Counted from the first letter of the stretch, positions 1 to 6,640 are shown. The stretch: DNA of 15,658 nt from JAQVUB01 sp033809415 (GCA_033809415.1 JAPXLT010000093.1:1-15658), one strand, 5' to 3'. Numbers and translations: made by a program. The notes: generated by a model from the letters alone, not told the origin.

Positions 1-385
1 ACTCAGATACACGCGCATAAGGAAGCAGATCCAACAGAGACCTGACAATATATTTTTTATGACCGCACTTTTTGCATTGAATCTGCATTTGTGGAATTAA
101 TACCATACCCAAACTCGTTGCCAACTTGGCTGACACCGATTTGCTTTCACGGGTTTTCCAGCGGAAAGAATGCCCGCCGCACTTGGAACAGTGAGAAAAC
201 GTTTTTCCTTCTACAGAGCAATCAACAGCCATATTCCCAAGTAGCCGGTCAGCAAATTGCCGAAGAACCGTGGCGATAAAAGCAGACAGCAACGGCGAAA
301 TCATTTGTTTGAAAGCAGAAATCAGGCTGTCAAGTTTGCAATCAGAAAGTTCCAAATTATAGTTAAATGACAATTCAATTTTCAC
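1..385 (-). CDS. Transposase-like zinc-ribbon protein, N-terminal part (runs off the left edge)
   Basis: An open frame starts at GTG (385-383) and stays open for 128 codons to the window edge, so the C-terminus is missing. AAGGAG (395-400 complement) lies 9 nt upstream of the GTG and decides this start. The protein begins MKIELSFNYNLELSD, has a mostly helical first 60 residues, then two cysteine pairs (CSKCGGHSF and CKKCGHKK, about 40 residues apart) that look like a four-Cys zinc ribbon. This arrangement is common at the N-terminus of IS transposases, and the hairpin over the start codon supports that reading. The catalytic domain is not in view, so the IS family cannot be named; another zinc-ribbon DNA-binding protein is possible. 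The function is inferred. Confidence 0.55.
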   Translation of the reverse strand, partial: MKIELSFNYNLELSDCKLDSLISAFKQMISPLLSAFIATVLRQFADRLLGNMAVDCSVEGKTFSHCSKCGGHSFRWKTRESKSVSAKLATSLGMVLIPQMQIQCKKCGHKKYIVRSLLDLLPYARVSE

Positions 386-445
386 AAGAGCTTGCTCCTT
401 CTTTTATCAAGTTTTGGTTTAACTAATAAAAGACAAGCTCTTGTG
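383..445 (-). promoter_or_regulatory. Hairpin enclosing the SD and GTG of the transposase-like gene
   Basis: CACAAGAGCTTG at 383-394 is an exact inverted copy of CAAGCTCTTGTG at 434-445 (12 bp), and CTTTTAT at 401-407 pairs with ATAAAAG at 426-432 (7 bp). In minus-strand RNA the GTG lies inside the outer stem and the SD AAGGAG is the six-base bulge between the two stems. Folding would therefore hide the translation start. On the plus strand the same structure is followed by T7 (446-452) and could act as a terminator. Confidence 0.6.
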
Positions 446-455
446 TTTTTTTCAA
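426..455 (-). promoter_or_regulatory. Candidate promoter of the transposase-like gene
   Basis: On the minus strand TTGAAA (455-450) and TTTTAT (431-426) are spaced by 18 nt. The -10 match is poor (4 of 6). If used, transcription would start near 419, inside the hairpin loop, giving RNA that lacks one stem arm and so leaves the SD free. This is inference from sequence only. Confidence 0.3.
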
Positions 456-529
456 GTCATTGAAGACTTTTTTATGCTCAGGTCCCAACTTTGAGACGCC
501 AGCAAAAAGTTTTAAGTAACGAGTATTGC

Positions 530-671
530 CCTGCACCCTGCACCCTGCCACCTGCACCCTGCACCCTGCACCCTGCCACCTGCCACCTGCCACCTGCCAC
601 CTGCACCCTGCACCCTGACACCTGCACCCTGCACCCTGCACCCTGCACCCTGCACCCTGCCACCTGCACCC
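530..671. repeat. Heptamer tandem array (CCTGCAC/CCTGCCA), about 20 units
   Basis: Units of 7 bp run without interruption, mainly CCTGCAC with CCTGCCA variants (four of these consecutive) and one CCTGACA. The array abuts the TAA of the minus-strand DUF4838 gene (672-674) with no gap. Read on the minus strand it is a GGGTGCA-type repeat; the pure stretches satisfy a G3-N4 quadruplex pattern. Translations of it are low-complexity cysteine/glutamine-rich peptides and are not genes. Confidence 0.95.
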
Positions 672-3110
672 TTAAATCAAACCATCATCCATGGGCTTGT
701 AATAGATTTTGACTTTTTCGACCTTGACCGGGGAATGGAAATAGAAGCCGATCCGGTCGTGGCCTTTGCCGACCAGGGAGGATTTTTCGCGCAATGCCCG
801 CACATCCTTGCCATCGACGCTCAGCCGTAGCAGCCCCTCGTCATTCTCGACCACGATCTGATGCCTTTGCCCGGCAACGATACGGATTTTGGGCTGTTGT
901 TCTTCCCACAAGACGCTCCCCTTGCGGATGATCCTGTGTAGGGTATTGCCCATGCCCCCGAACTGGAAGAAGTATCCGGTATTCAGGGAGTCCCCCTTTG
1001 CCGCCACCTGCAGGAATACGCTGAGGTCGGAAGCCGGTGCGCCTACCTCCGGCAGCGCCTGGGCAGTGAATTCGATGCGCTGGTAGTTGGGCACCGACTG
1101 CCGAAACAGGATCCGGTTGTCGGCTTCGCCTTTGCAGCACAGCGCACCGGCATTGACCTCCCAGATTCCGGCGATGACCTGCCATTTTTTCAGCTCGGCT
1201 GGGTTACTGAAATCGCTGTCATAGACCAGTTCCCATTCTTTGCCTTTGCCGGAAGTTTCGACCGGGATGCTGGCGTCAAGGGCATTCTGGAAGGCCTGCG
1301 ATGGCGGGCCGAAGTAGTTTTCCATATTTCCCATATACACATACCCCTTGCTTTGCATCATACGCATCAGCCTGCTCATCACCAGGCTGTTGGGATGACT
1401 GGCGACAGTATCGTTGATCTGCTGCCAGCAGGCCAGCGACTTATTCACCGCCTCCTTGTCGGTACCGCTGGTTTTACGCACCGTGTCCATGGCATCGGCG
1501 GATTTGAGCATCAGGTCGGTGAAGGTCCAGCCCGCCCGCACAAACGCCACCCGCTGTCGAAACAGCTCCGAATCTGCCACGGCTGCCTCGGCCCGCTTCA
1601 GGCAGGCGTCCGCCTGGGCCAATACGCTGCCGCCGTAGACGTTGCGGAGGAGGTGGAAAACCTTCAGCCGGTTGCTTGATCCGTGGCGGAAATCCGTGGC
1701 CGCCAACACTTGGCGCCGGGCTTCCTCCCAGACCTGCCAATACTCTTCGATTGCGGCGGCGGCCGGTCCGAAGCCGCGCTGATAGTAGTCCTTCAAGATG
1801 GCCTTTTCGTCGGCCTGGCAATTCCAAGTCAGCTGAGCCAGGAGATAATACATCGGCGCAGCGGTGCACCAGGCTTCGGTGCCACCATCGATGAACAGCC
1901 CCATGCAGCCATTTTCCCCCAGGAAATGGAGATCATCGGCCAGGTCCTGCAAGGCGACTTCCGGGAGGCACCACACACCGCCGCCGAAATACCACCAGTT
2001 TGGGCGGTAGAACATATTGGGCGCCTTTTTTGACCAGCCCAGCCAGCGTTCCTTGTTGGTCTGGCGTGAGTCCGGAGTGGCAAAAGGGAAACTGGAGACG
2101 AAAGCCAGCATGGTGTTTTGAGCCAGTCCCTCTCCCAGTGGCGGGGTGGTGGATGGTCCGTAGGCCATGGCCTGCACCAGCACATCGTCGCGTTCGGGCA
2201 GTTTGTCCTTCAGCAGCTTGGCCAGGTGATTCCAGAATGTCATGTAGCGGTCGGTCAGATATACATATTCTTCCTGCTTGCCTTTCCAATAAAAGGTGAA
2301 TGGCTCGGCATCGAGGCGGTCCCAGGCTTTGCAGTTGGGACAGACGCAGATCCCTGAGTTGTGGCCGTCACTGGCGCCGGCGCTGGGATAATTCATTCTC
2401 GGGTTGCGTTCCAGGTCTGCCAGGGCATCGGTAACCCATTGCTGCCAGACCGCAGGATTGGATTTGCAGATCTTCTTTGCCCAATATTGGTCGCCTTTCG
2501 GGTTGTCCACCCCCGGGCCGGGGTAGGTGCCGCGAGTGCCATCAGGCTGCAGGGCAAAATACTCCGGGTTGCTTTTGCAGAAGCGCGGCCACCAGTCATT
2601 GAAGCCATGGCCACCGCTGCTGCCAGGCGAGTAGTCCAGGTGGTCGCGGCTGGCAAACAGCATGCGTTGACAACGCAGCCAGTCGCTGGAAATTTTCGGT
2701 TGCAGGATCAGGTCCCGGGTCAGGATTTGCGGATGATAGCGCTTGTCCATGGGCGCGATGCTGAGGCGTTCCAACCGTGGGCAGTCGGTTCCCAGTTCGC
2801 CGGGCCAGAGCCAGCGCACGCCCAAGTCGTCCTGGATGAAAGTATAGATGGCGTTGGCGGTGCCGCTTTCGCACTGCCGCACAACCTTGTCGTTTCTGCG
2901 CACCACATCCTTGCCGATAATCAGCAGGTTCTTGCCGTCGCAGTAGATGCGTGTCTCCTCGGGATACTGGAAGGACAGATCGACGCCTGGAAAGACCCGA
3001 GGCAGAGCCGGATGCGCACCGATCCAAATCGCCGCGTCCGGGAGCTCGGGCGCCTCCCCGGTCCGCAGACGCGGGCGCTGGCCGGAAACTTTTTCCAAGT
3101 ACAGAATCAA
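672..3110 (-). CDS. DUF4838 glycoside-hydrolase-like protein with C-terminal ConA-like domain (5' end frameshifted)
   Basis: The open frame gives 812 residues from a TTG at 3110, but the natural start is probably the ATG at 3264 (see next entry), separated by a frame break. About residues 20-110 form the N-terminal domain seen before GH67-like and DUF4838 catalytic parts (AIYTFIQDDLGVRWLWPGELG at 87-107 region). Residues 130-500 form the DUF4838 core, including the diagnostic CVCPNC at 255-260 after GASDGHNSG. Residues 625-808 look like a jelly-roll ConA/DUF1080-type domain (FSNPAELKKWQVIAG, later KVKIYYKPM), which usually binds or cleaves carbohydrate. The family is thought to act on glycans outside the cytoplasm; the substrate is unknown. 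The gene stands alone and its stop codon touches the heptamer array. If expressed only from TTG it would lack a signal peptide and stay cytoplasmic. Confidence 0.85.
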   Translation of the reverse strand: MILYLEKVSGQRPRLRTGEAPELPDAAIWIGAHPALPRVFPGVDLSFQYPEETRIYCDGKNLLIIGKDVVRRNDKVVRQCESGTANAIYTFIQDDLGVRWLWPGELGTDCPRLERLSIAPMDKRYHPQILTRDLILQPKISSDWLRCQRMLFASRDHLDYSPGSSGGHGFNDWWPRFCKSNPEYFALQPDGTRGTYPGPGVDNPKGDQYWAKKICKSNPAVWQQWVTDALADLERNPRMNYPSAGASDGHNSGICVCPNCKAWDRLDAEPFTFYWKGKQEEYVYLTDRYMTFWNHLAKLLKDKLPERDDVLVQAMAYGPSTTPPLGEGLAQNTMLAFVSSFPFATPDSRQTNKERWLGWSKKAPNMFYRPNWWYFGGGVWCLPEVALQDLADDLHFLGENGCMGLFIDGGTEAWCTAAPMYYLLAQLTWNCQADEKAILKDYYQRGFGPAAAAIEEYWQVWEEARRQVLAATDFRHGSSNRLKVFHLLRNVYGGSVLAQADACLKRAEAAVADSELFRQRVAFVRAGWTFTDLMLKSADAMDTVRKTSGTDKEAVNKSLACWQQINDTVASHPNSLVMSRLMRMMQSKGYVYMGNMENYFGPPSQAFQNALDASIPVETSGKGKEWELVYDSDFSNPAELKKWQVIAGIWEVNAGALCCKGEADNRILFRQSVPNYQRIEFTAQALPEVGAPASDLSVFLQVAAKGDSLNTGYFFQFGGMGNTLHRIIRKGSVLWEEQQPKIRIVAGQRHQIVVENDEGLLRLSVDGKDVRALREKSSLVGKGHDRIGFYFHSPVKVEKVKIYYKPMDDGLI

Positions 3111-3111
3111 A

Positions 3112-3264
3112 TCATACCCCGCCCGGGTTGTATTTTGGGGGGGCGTCTTTGGCCATGACCACGGGCAGGATTTTTCCAGGCGCGAACAGCTCCAATTCTG
3201 CGGCAGCGCTTACGCCGCAGATGCACCAGGTCAAGGCCAGGAACAGGATTTGCCGGATGTTCAT
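3112..3264 (-). pseudogene. Displaced signal-peptide exon-like 5' end of the DUF4838 gene
   Basis: ATG at 3264-3262 has a strong SD, GAGGAG (3270-3275), 5 nt upstream. It opens a 50-codon frame beginning MNIRQILFLALTWCICGVSA, a typical Sec signal peptide with likely cleavage around SAAA, followed by ELELFAPGKILPVVMAKDA. The frame ends at TGA (3112-3114) while the DUF4838 frame continues one base over. Removing one base from the G7 run at 3137-3143 (plus strand) joins them as KDAPQNTTRAGYDLILYLEK, giving a single 863-residue secreted protein. The break may be an assembly error, a real mutation, phase variation or a slippage site. Confidence 0.8.
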
Positions 3265-3287
3265 GATTTCTCCTCTTTTTGCTTATA

Positions 3288-3362
3288 GTGCAACAACTCG
3301 AATAAAATTCGTGCCTTTTCATGCCTTTTCGTACTACTTGTTTTTTGTGAAAGATTTTTCTG
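3288..3362. repeat. Partial copy of the TTCGTG-type interspersed element
   Basis: This stretch repeats TTCGTGCC/TTCATGCC motifs and ends TTTTTTGTGAAAGATTTTT, a string also found at 8070-8089. It lies upstream of the DUF4838 start and would be part of that gene's 5' region. A TATAAG at about 3283-3288 on the minus strand could be a -10 element but has no convincing -35. Confidence 0.6.
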
Positions 3363-3410
3363 GAAAGAAAGCTTTAAGTCATTGGCATATAAGCACATCT
3401 CCGTCTGATT

Positions 3411-3497
3411 GTCGTGCCTTTACAAGGCACTGTCTTTGGGGGATTCCTCACCCCAGGCTAAAGCCTGGGGTTAAGCATGGGCAAACGCCTACGGCGT
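3411..3497. repeat. Three-hairpin palindromic element, copy 1
   Basis: Three stem-loops follow one another: GTGCCTT-TAC-AAGGCAC (3414-3430), CCCCAGGCT-AA-AGCCTGGGG (3451-3470) and ACGCC-TAC-GGCGT (3485-3497), joined by a TGGGGGATTCCTCA-like spacer. The same order recurs at 8191-8276 with different stem sequences. The look is that of a REP/RAYT-type extragenic palindrome or a structured RNA. No RAYT gene is in the window. Confidence 0.75.
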
Positions 3498-3510
3498 AAT
3501 ATGTTATGCC

Positions 3511-3632
3511 AATCCGCCGATCTGTCAGATAAAACAACCAAATAGACTGCAAATTCGCGTGCAATCCCATCACTCGAAGCAACAACCCCTATAAAATTTT
3601 CGTGGCTGTTCGTGTGGTTCGTGGTTAAAAAA
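3511..3632. repeat. Interspersed element, 3' two thirds (copy A)
   Basis: The sequence from AATCCGCCGATCTGTC through AACCCCTATAAAATTTTCG to CGTGGTTAAAAAAT aligns by eye along its whole length with 8574-8692, in the same orientation, and its middle also matches 8010-8060. It has no gene-like reading frame. It follows the three-hairpin element and leads into a GTGGGC hairpin, so the intergenic region 3265-3792 is built from repeat modules. Confidence 0.7.
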
Positions 3633-3635
3633 TGG

Positions 3636-3717
3636 GTTGTGGGCGTTAGCCCACGCCAAGTCTTTTCGTGCCTTTTCGTTGTTAAAAATAGGCGCCACTC
3701 GCCCTTTCCGCAGGGCG
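3636..3717. repeat. GTGGGC hairpin module and neighbouring CGCCCT hairpin
   Basis: GTGGGC-GTTA-GCCCAC (3639-3654) is a 6-bp palindrome in the context GGGTTGTGGGC...CACGCCAAG, repeated at 8405-8430 with loop GGCA. It is followed by TTTTCGTGCCTTTTCGTTGTTAAAAA and then CGCCCT-TTCCGC-AGGGCG (3700-3717). These are extragenic palindromes; no coding function is seen. Confidence 0.65.
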
Positions 3718-3780
3718 ACATCATCGTCCAGCAACAACGTTGGCAACTCCAGGTTGGCGGCATGGAGTCGGCTGTCAACT

Positions 3781-3828
3781 TCTTATTCCAGTTCACAAAC
3801 GCTTCCTATCCCAGTTCACAAACGCTTC
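3781..3828. repeat. 23-bp tandem duplication across the pseudopilin stop codon
   Basis: CCAGTTCACAAACGCTTC occurs at 3788-3805 and 3811-3828, period 23, with two mismatches in the flanking seven bases. Because 23 is not a multiple of three, the second copy is read in a different frame from the first. It supplies the last codons (RKRL) and the TGA of the minus-strand gene. Confidence 0.85.
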
Positions 3829-4515
3829 GCTGACGATGCGATAAGAGTGTCCAGTGCTGGCAGGTCCTGGCCAGCTGCCGAAGCCGATGGCGCCGATGGT
3901 GCCTTTCCACCATTGGGCATGACCGTCCGCATGCACGGCGTTGGCGCCGAAGTTGTGACCAATCCACATGGCGTAATATCCGCCATTGAGAATGTATGCG
4001 CCGGAACCCAGGCCTTTTTCGGACAGAAGAACGCAGTCGCCGGGGCGGGGGATCGACTGGGCGGTGCGCGGGTGCCAAAACAGCGTCTCCCGATGAGGCT
4101 CGGCCCTAACTACGGCTCCGGCGGGCATGGCATAGTTGACCATGTAGTAATCCTTAGGGTTAGTGGAGCATTTGTAGGACTTGATGTTACCGATATACGG
4201 ATAAGTCGCACTGTGCCAGGCGAGATACCAGCGGGCTGACCATGGCGTGGTTCTGAGAAAATTGGGAAATGCCGGAACAGGCGCAACGGTGGTTTCCCTT
4301 TGGTTGCAGGTCGGAAAGTAATCTTCACTGTCGTGCGAGTACATAAGCAACGCCGCACCGAGCTGCTTGAGATTGCTGATGCAGGACATGGTCTTGGCTT
4401 TGTCGCGAGCCTTGGACAAAGCCGGCAACAACATCGAAGCCAAAATGGCAATGATGGCAATGACCACCAACAGTTCTATTAAGGTGAAAAATACGCTCAA
4501 GTCCGGCTTCCGCAT
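3793..4515 (-). CDS. Type II secretion pseudopilin-like protein (prepilin N-methylation signal, H-X9-DG)
   Basis: This 240-residue protein begins MRKPDLSVF followed by FTLIELLVVIAIIAILASM, the class III prepilin signal with the conserved Glu at +5 (E14). The membrane helix spans about 10-32. Near the C-terminus H187-X9-D197-G198 matches the processing-associated H-X9-DG motif of large Planctomycetes/Verrucomicrobia/Lentisphaerae pseudopilin families. The start is fixed by AGGAGG (4522-4527 complement), 6 nt from ATG. The -1 residue is Phe, not Gly, as is common in Lentisphaerota. Its C-terminus is made by a 23-bp duplication and may be altered. Such genes are often solitary and numerous; a role as a surface or secreted protein rather than a core secreton part is likely but not shown. 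Confidence 0.9.
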   Translation of the reverse strand: MRKPDLSVFFTLIELLVVIAIIAILASMLLPALSKARDKAKTMSCISNLKQLGAALLMYSHDSEDYFPTCNQRETTVAPVPAFPNFLRTTPWSARWYLAWHSATYPYIGNIKSYKCSTNPKDYYMVNYAMPAGAVVRAEPHRETLFWHPRTAQSIPRPGDCVLLSEKGLGSGAYILNGGYYAMWIGHNFGANAVHADGHAQWWKGTIGAIGFGSWPGPASTGHSYRIVSEAFVNWDRKRL

Positions 4516-4521
4516 CTCAAA

Positions 4522-4527
4522 CCTCCT
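4522..4527 (-). promoter_or_regulatory. Ribosome binding site of the pseudopilin gene
   Basis: AGGAGG on the minus strand lies 6 nt before the ATG at 4515-4513. It is the strongest SD in the window and fixes the start. Confidence 0.8.
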
Positions 4528-4701
4528 TTTGCTTTACCACCTGCATTCATAGCAAAAATTTATGCCCAAAACAGCACCCCAAAAAACTCCAAGAAAGGGT
4601 TTTAATAAAAAGGGAAACACTTTCCTTATCGTTTAATTTAACCTGCATTTTTTCTATTGTCAAGCCCACTTTTAAACTTTAAGTTGTTGTTTTGCAATTT
4701 T

Positions 4702-4760
4702 AAAATGAAACTCACCTTTTTCTAAACTCTGAAAGTATATTATCGAGGTGTACACATCTG
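4702..4760. repeat. Interspersed element, 5' third (copy with TATATTATCGAGG)
   Basis: The stretch AAAATGAAACTCACCTTTTTCTAAA... AAAGTATATTATCGAGG...CACATC aligns with 8515-8573 with only scattered differences. It lies in the AT-rich, gene-free interval 4516-4841 between divergent genes. The conserved TATATTATCGAGG could include a -10-like element for the gene at 4842, but no spaced -35 is clear. The rest of the interval shows only poly-A/T tracts. Confidence 0.65.
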
Positions 4761-4772
4761 ACTTTTTTCTCC

Positions 4773-4808
4773 GACTGACCAGCCACGTCCGTATAGGCAC
4801 TGGTCGTC
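4773..4808 (+). promoter_or_regulatory. Leader hairpin upstream of the pRiA4b-like gene
   Basis: GAC-T-GACCAG (4773-4782) can pair with CTGGTCGTC (4800-4808), nine pairs with one bulged T and a 17-nt loop, followed by TTTTC. It lies 33 nt before the ATG. It may be a weak terminator or a leader structure. Confidence 0.3.
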
Positions 4809-4841
4809 TTTTCACTGATCGATATTACCCAAAGACATAAC

Positions 4842-5291
4842 ATGATTTACACATTGACAATTGAATGCATCGACGGGTGGTATTTGACTGACAAATGCGT
4901 GCGCGTTCTGGAAATTAAAAAAGACGTTTCTCTTTGCGCATTACGTTTTGCCATTCACGATGTGTTTGATTTTGATTTCGATCACCTGCACGCATTTTAC
5001 GTTTCCAGAACAGGCAATCCACGCGGTAAAAAATACAAGCCAGGCAGGCAAGAAAACGAAGGTCAGGATGATTACTATGACCTGGAATGGAATGTTGATG
5101 ACCTTTTACTGAAGGATGTCTGGCCATTGGGACGGAATAAATTGTATTATTACTTTGATTTTGGCGACAACTGGATTTTTGAAATCAGGAAAGCCCGCGG
5201 CGAAAAACCAGCAGACGAAAATGTCAGCTATCCACGCGTTATCAAATCGGTTGGTCCTATCCCGAAACAATATCCCAGCTGGGACGAATAG
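4842..5291 (+). CDS. Plasmid pRiA4b ORF-3-like protein
   Basis: This 149-residue protein shows the pRiA4b ORF-3 family pattern: an N-terminal strand region (MIYTLTIECIDG), VFDFDFDHLHAFYV at about 41-54, and the hallmark LYYYFDFGDNWIFEI at 101-115, ending YPRVIKSVGPIPKQYPSWDE. The family is small, soluble, often on plasmids or beside transposable elements, and has no established biochemical role. Many relatives are longer, so this may be a short form. There is no clear SD before the ATG (CAAAGACATAAC). It is the only plus-strand gene in the left half and converges on the amidohydrolase gene 120 bp away. Confidence 0.8.
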   Translation: MIYTLTIECIDGWYLTDKCVRVLEIKKDVSLCALRFAIHDVFDFDFDHLHAFYVSRTGNPRGKKYKPGRQENEGQDDYYDLEWNVDDLLLKDVWPLGRNKLYYYFDFGDNWIFEIRKARGEKPADENVSYPRVIKSVGPIPKQYPSWDE

Positions 5292-5411
5292 CCAATTGCT
5301 TTGTGCAGGCTGTCGATTCCCTTTCAGAACATCTATGCCTACAACTGAAAACAGATACAGTATCGCCTCCGACACAATTACGTAAACCCGCACCACGCAT
5401 CCTATATTCTC

Positions 5412-6284
5412 TCATAGTTGCAGCACTCGTATCGCATTCTCGCGGGCGACCTTTTGGAACACAGTCTCGGAAATCTCACCATTGCTGCGCAACTCGAGCA
5501 GATAATCCACCAGCGGCGTAGGCGTACTCGGAGTGCAGATATCTGTGCCGAAGAAGAGCCTGTCCTGGAACTCGTTGAGAAACTTGATACCGTAGGCACG
5601 GTCTCGAGTCAAGGCGTTGCAACCACTACCGGCAGAAAGATCACCATAGAGATTGCCGTATTTACGCATCAGCTGCGGGACTCGCCCCTCCTCTTCTATG
5701 CCATATTTGGGATAGTCCCAACGATCCGAAAAATGCTTCAGCGGAGCCATTTCGGCCCAAAAGGCCTGGGAATGTCCGAAGAACTTCAGGTTGGGGAAGC
5801 GCTGCAAGCAGGTCTCCAACTGGATCAACCCTGCATTGTCGAAAAGACCATAGGTTTCTCCTATACTTGGTGCAATATGGAAGGTCAGCGGGAGTCCGGC
5901 AGACTCCGCCCCTTTAAACATATTCTGCACCAATGGGTCAAGGAAATGTAAGTTAGCGCAAACCTCACCAATGCCCTTGCAGCCCCGGTCTTTATAGAAA
6001 CTGAAAATATCATGGAATGGTGCCTTGACGCTATTGGTCAAAGCGCGCGGGTCCACATTGCAAAAAGGTATAAACATGGGATACTGTTGCACCACCTCCA
6101 GGATTTCTTCATTGGATTGCGTCACATGTGCACATTCCGGGTTCACCTCTGGCAAAACCACAGCGCGTTCTACCTTAATATCAGCATAACGCTCCAAAAG
6201 TTGTTCCGGTGTGGCAAAAGTTTGCTTGTTCCAGTACGGAAAGCCTGGTGTTTTGTGAAAATGCACATGAATATCAATAAACAT
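5412..6284 (-). CDS. Amidohydrolase family 2 (TIM-barrel metal-dependent hydrolase)
   Basis: The 290-residue protein carries the amidohydrolase-2 metal site: H6-V-H8 at the first strand (MFIDIHVHFH), H136 in LTFHIAPS, H171 in FGHSQAFW, and D248 in LFFGTDICTP. The fold usually hydrolyses or decarboxylates small cyclic or carboxylated substrates in the cytoplasm; the substrate cannot be told from sequence. Relatives in Lentisphaerota and Planctomycetes are often in sugar or uronate clusters. No signal peptide is present. The SD is weak (AAGGGA, 6 nt from ATG). The upstream region holds a palindrome and candidate promoter. The next minus-strand gene upstream is 500 bp away, so co-transcription is uncertain. 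Confidence 0.85.
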   Translation of the reverse strand: MFIDIHVHFHKTPGFPYWNKQTFATPEQLLERYADIKVERAVVLPEVNPECAHVTQSNEEILEVVQQYPMFIPFCNVDPRALTNSVKAPFHDIFSFYKDRGCKGIGEVCANLHFLDPLVQNMFKGAESAGLPLTFHIAPSIGETYGLFDNAGLIQLETCLQRFPNLKFFGHSQAFWAEMAPLKHFSDRWDYPKYGIEEEGRVPQLMRKYGNLYGDLSAGSGCNALTRDRAYGIKFLNEFQDRLFFGTDICTPSTPTPLVDYLLELRSNGEISETVFQKVARENAIRVLQL

Positions 6285-6302
6285 AAGCGATCCCTTGTAA
6301 AG

Positions 6303-6351
6303 TTGACAGTTTTGTCAAAAACACCTATACTATAAGCTGAAATTCAGAAAA
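6303..6351 (-). promoter_or_regulatory. Candidate promoter and operator for the amidohydrolase gene
   Basis: TTGACA-GTTT-TGTCAA (6303-6318) is a perfect 6-bp inverted repeat upstream of the amidohydrolase start. Further upstream on the minus strand TTGGTT and TAGTAT are spaced by 17 nt, a plausible -35/-10 pair that would put the start of transcription just before the palindrome. A repressor site is a reasonable guess. Confidence 0.35.
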
Positions 6352-6492
6352 CCAAATCGCTCGTGCTGAATAACACAGGGCGTTTTCATTCTCTTAACCA
6401 CGTCGGGAAATGGCTCGTTTTTTAATGGACAGGGACACGATGGACGTTCTTGTTCATGTCCATGAAAATGAATGAAAAACGTAATGGGTCTT

Positions 6493-6632
6493 CTGTAGTG
6501 CGTGGTGCGTGGTGCGGGTCAGACGTGGTGGACGTGGTGGACGTGGTGGACGGTGTGGACAGGCCAAGAACATCCCCGTACCCCACGACAGTCAGAATAA
6601 TCACAACCGGGACGGTTGCGCTACTTTTTAAA
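6493..6632. repeat. Composite repeat module, copy 1 (GTGCGTG, GTGGTGGAC units, 32-bp block)
   Basis: The module starts TCTGTAGT, has GTGCGTG-type heptamers (6499-6518), four 9-bp units GTGGTGGAC/GGTGTGGAC (6525-6560), a CCCCGTACC stretch and ends with a 32-bp block (6601-6632) beginning TCACAACCGGGACGGTT and containing the AACCG-GGA-CGGTT hairpin. The same order occurs at 7770-8001, and the 32-bp block is identical there. Between the amidohydrolase start and this module (6352-6492) I see only GGAC-rich scraps such as AATGGACAGGGACACGATGG. Confidence 0.85.
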
Positions 6633-6640
6633 CTGCACCC

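Noticed and set aside
423..530. A minus-strand peptide tail (KLFAGVSKLGPEHKKVFNDL...) that looks protein-like.
   Set aside because: Upstream it runs only into the heptamer array, has no start or SD, and overlaps the hairpin and candidate promoter; it could at most be a remnant of a gene end.
530..671. A CRISPR array.
   Set aside because: Units are 7 bp, contiguous and without unique spacers; the same holds for every array in the window, and there are no cas genes.
2361..3158. A 265-codon plus-strand open frame.
   Set aside because: It is antisense to the DUF4838 gene, whose domains and CVCPNC motif are convincing.
3458..3796. A 112-codon minus-strand frame after the pseudopilin gene.
   Set aside because: It passes through the interspersed element and hairpins (NHTNSHEN is the repeat translated). 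Part may be the former C-terminus of the pseudopilin, but there is no independent gene.
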